The translations under genes were made by a program, and so were the position numbers. A DNA stretch of 6,031 nt, from contig NZ_CAMXYR010000075.1 of NCBI RefSeq assembly GCF_947253225.1, forward strand, positions 1-6,031, given 5' to 3'. The stretch comes from an uncultured Anaerococcus sp. (GTDB lineage Bacteria; Bacillota; Clostridia; Tissierellales; Peptoniphilaceae). The notes beneath the pieces were generated by a model that saw nothing but the letters and a program-made list of their open reading frames with translations, had not been told where the DNA came from and searched no databases. Positions 5,907 through 6,031 of this stretch are shown here, piece after piece; the first letter of the stretch is position 1, and every line of letters starts with the position of its first letter.

Positions 5907-5944
5907 AAAAAATGGACTGCTTAAAATAGCAGTCCATTTAATAT
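5907..5944 (+). terminator. Terminator after rny, possibly bidirectional
   Basis: AAATGGACTGC (5910-5920) pairs perfectly with GCAGTCCATTT (5929-5939), an 11-bp stem around an eight-base loop, starting 15 bases after the rny stop. On the + strand the tail TTTAATATT is only moderately T-rich. On the - strand the A-run at 5907-5912 becomes a six-T tail. It could therefore also stop a convergent transcript from beyond the right edge. Confidence 0.85.
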
Positions 5945-5951
5945 TAAAAAA

Positions 5952-5981
5952 ACTAATAACTAATATTGATAGTATTGATAG
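5952..5981. repeat. Two short tandem duplications downstream of rny
   Basis: ACTAATA occurs twice in tandem (5952-5958 and 5959-5965). It is followed, with a two-base overlap, by two perfect copies of TATTGATAG (5964-5972 and 5973-5981). The block lies in the non-coding tail between the rny terminator and the right edge. Possible sources are replication slippage or a protein-binding site; nothing here decides between them. Confidence 0.6.
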
Positions 5982-6009
5982 CTAGAATTTTTTAGCCAAG
6001 AAAATTATT

Positions 6010-6031
6010 GCACAAAATAACTATTTTGTGC
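6010..6031. repeat. Perfect 10-bp inverted repeat at the right edge
   Basis: GCACAAAATA (6010-6019) and TATTTTGTGC (6022-6031) are perfect reverse complements around AC. The repeat stops at the last base of the window, so it may continue. It could be an operator, a terminator of a neighbouring gene, or one end of a larger repeat. Upstream (5945-6009) I see no gene; a weak hairpin, GCTAGA with TTTAGC (5981-5996), is also present. Confidence 0.65.

Noticed and set aside
5966..5994. Promoter for a downstream gene using TTGATA at 5966 or 5975
   Set aside because: No acceptable -10 box lies at 16-18 bases from either TTGATA; the repeats give the -35-like look.

Overview
The window is a compact, AT-rich (roughly one third G+C by eye) chromosomal segment with all genes on the + strand. 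Its proteins are typical of a low-G+C Gram-positive anaerobe. RNase Y, strong AGGAGG-type ribosome binding sites, short U-tailed terminators and the Clostridia-like FtsY, S2 and EF-Ts sequences all point to Firmicutes/Bacillota. The short serine acetyltransferase and the single-subdomain EF-Ts fit a Tissierellia/Peptoniphilaceae-like organism (for example the Anaerococcus or Peptoniphilus group). That last placement is inference from general knowledge and not a database match.

Layout, left to right: (1) the 3' part of ftsY, the SRP receptor GTPase, open from the left edge to 1039; (2) a good sigma-A promoter two bases after the ftsY stop, then an approximately 98-nt leader with a possible folded structure; (3) rpsB (ribosomal protein S2) and tsf (EF-Ts), closed by a clear intrinsic terminator at 2687-2712; (4) a short promoter region and the overlapping pair cysK-cysE, the two last steps of cysteine synthesis from serine; (5) an AT-rich gap of about 140 bp with a weak terminator and an extended -10 promoter; (6) rny (RNase Y), with a near-perfect Shine-Dalgarno sequence fixing its start, followed by a long hairpin terminator; (7) a 3' intergenic tail with small tandem repeats and a perfect 10-bp inverted repeat that reaches the right edge.

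Functionally the window joins three housekeeping themes: membrane protein targeting (FtsY), translation (S2, EF-Ts) and mRNA decay (RNase Y), with a two-gene cysteine module between them. Each block has its own promoter and terminator signals, so the likely transcription units are (...ftsY), rpsB-tsf, cysK-cysE and rny. CysE makes O-acetylserine from serine and acetyl-CoA, and CysK converts it with sulfide to cysteine.

I found no mobile element, CRISPR array, RNA gene, defence system or unknown gene. I do not think the window holds an undescribed system. The points most worth a second look are the rpsB leader, the tail-less CysE overlapping cysK without its own ribosome binding site, a perfect hairpin near the start of cysE, a stem-loop placed exactly at the predicted 5' end of the rny mRNA, and the edge palindrome.
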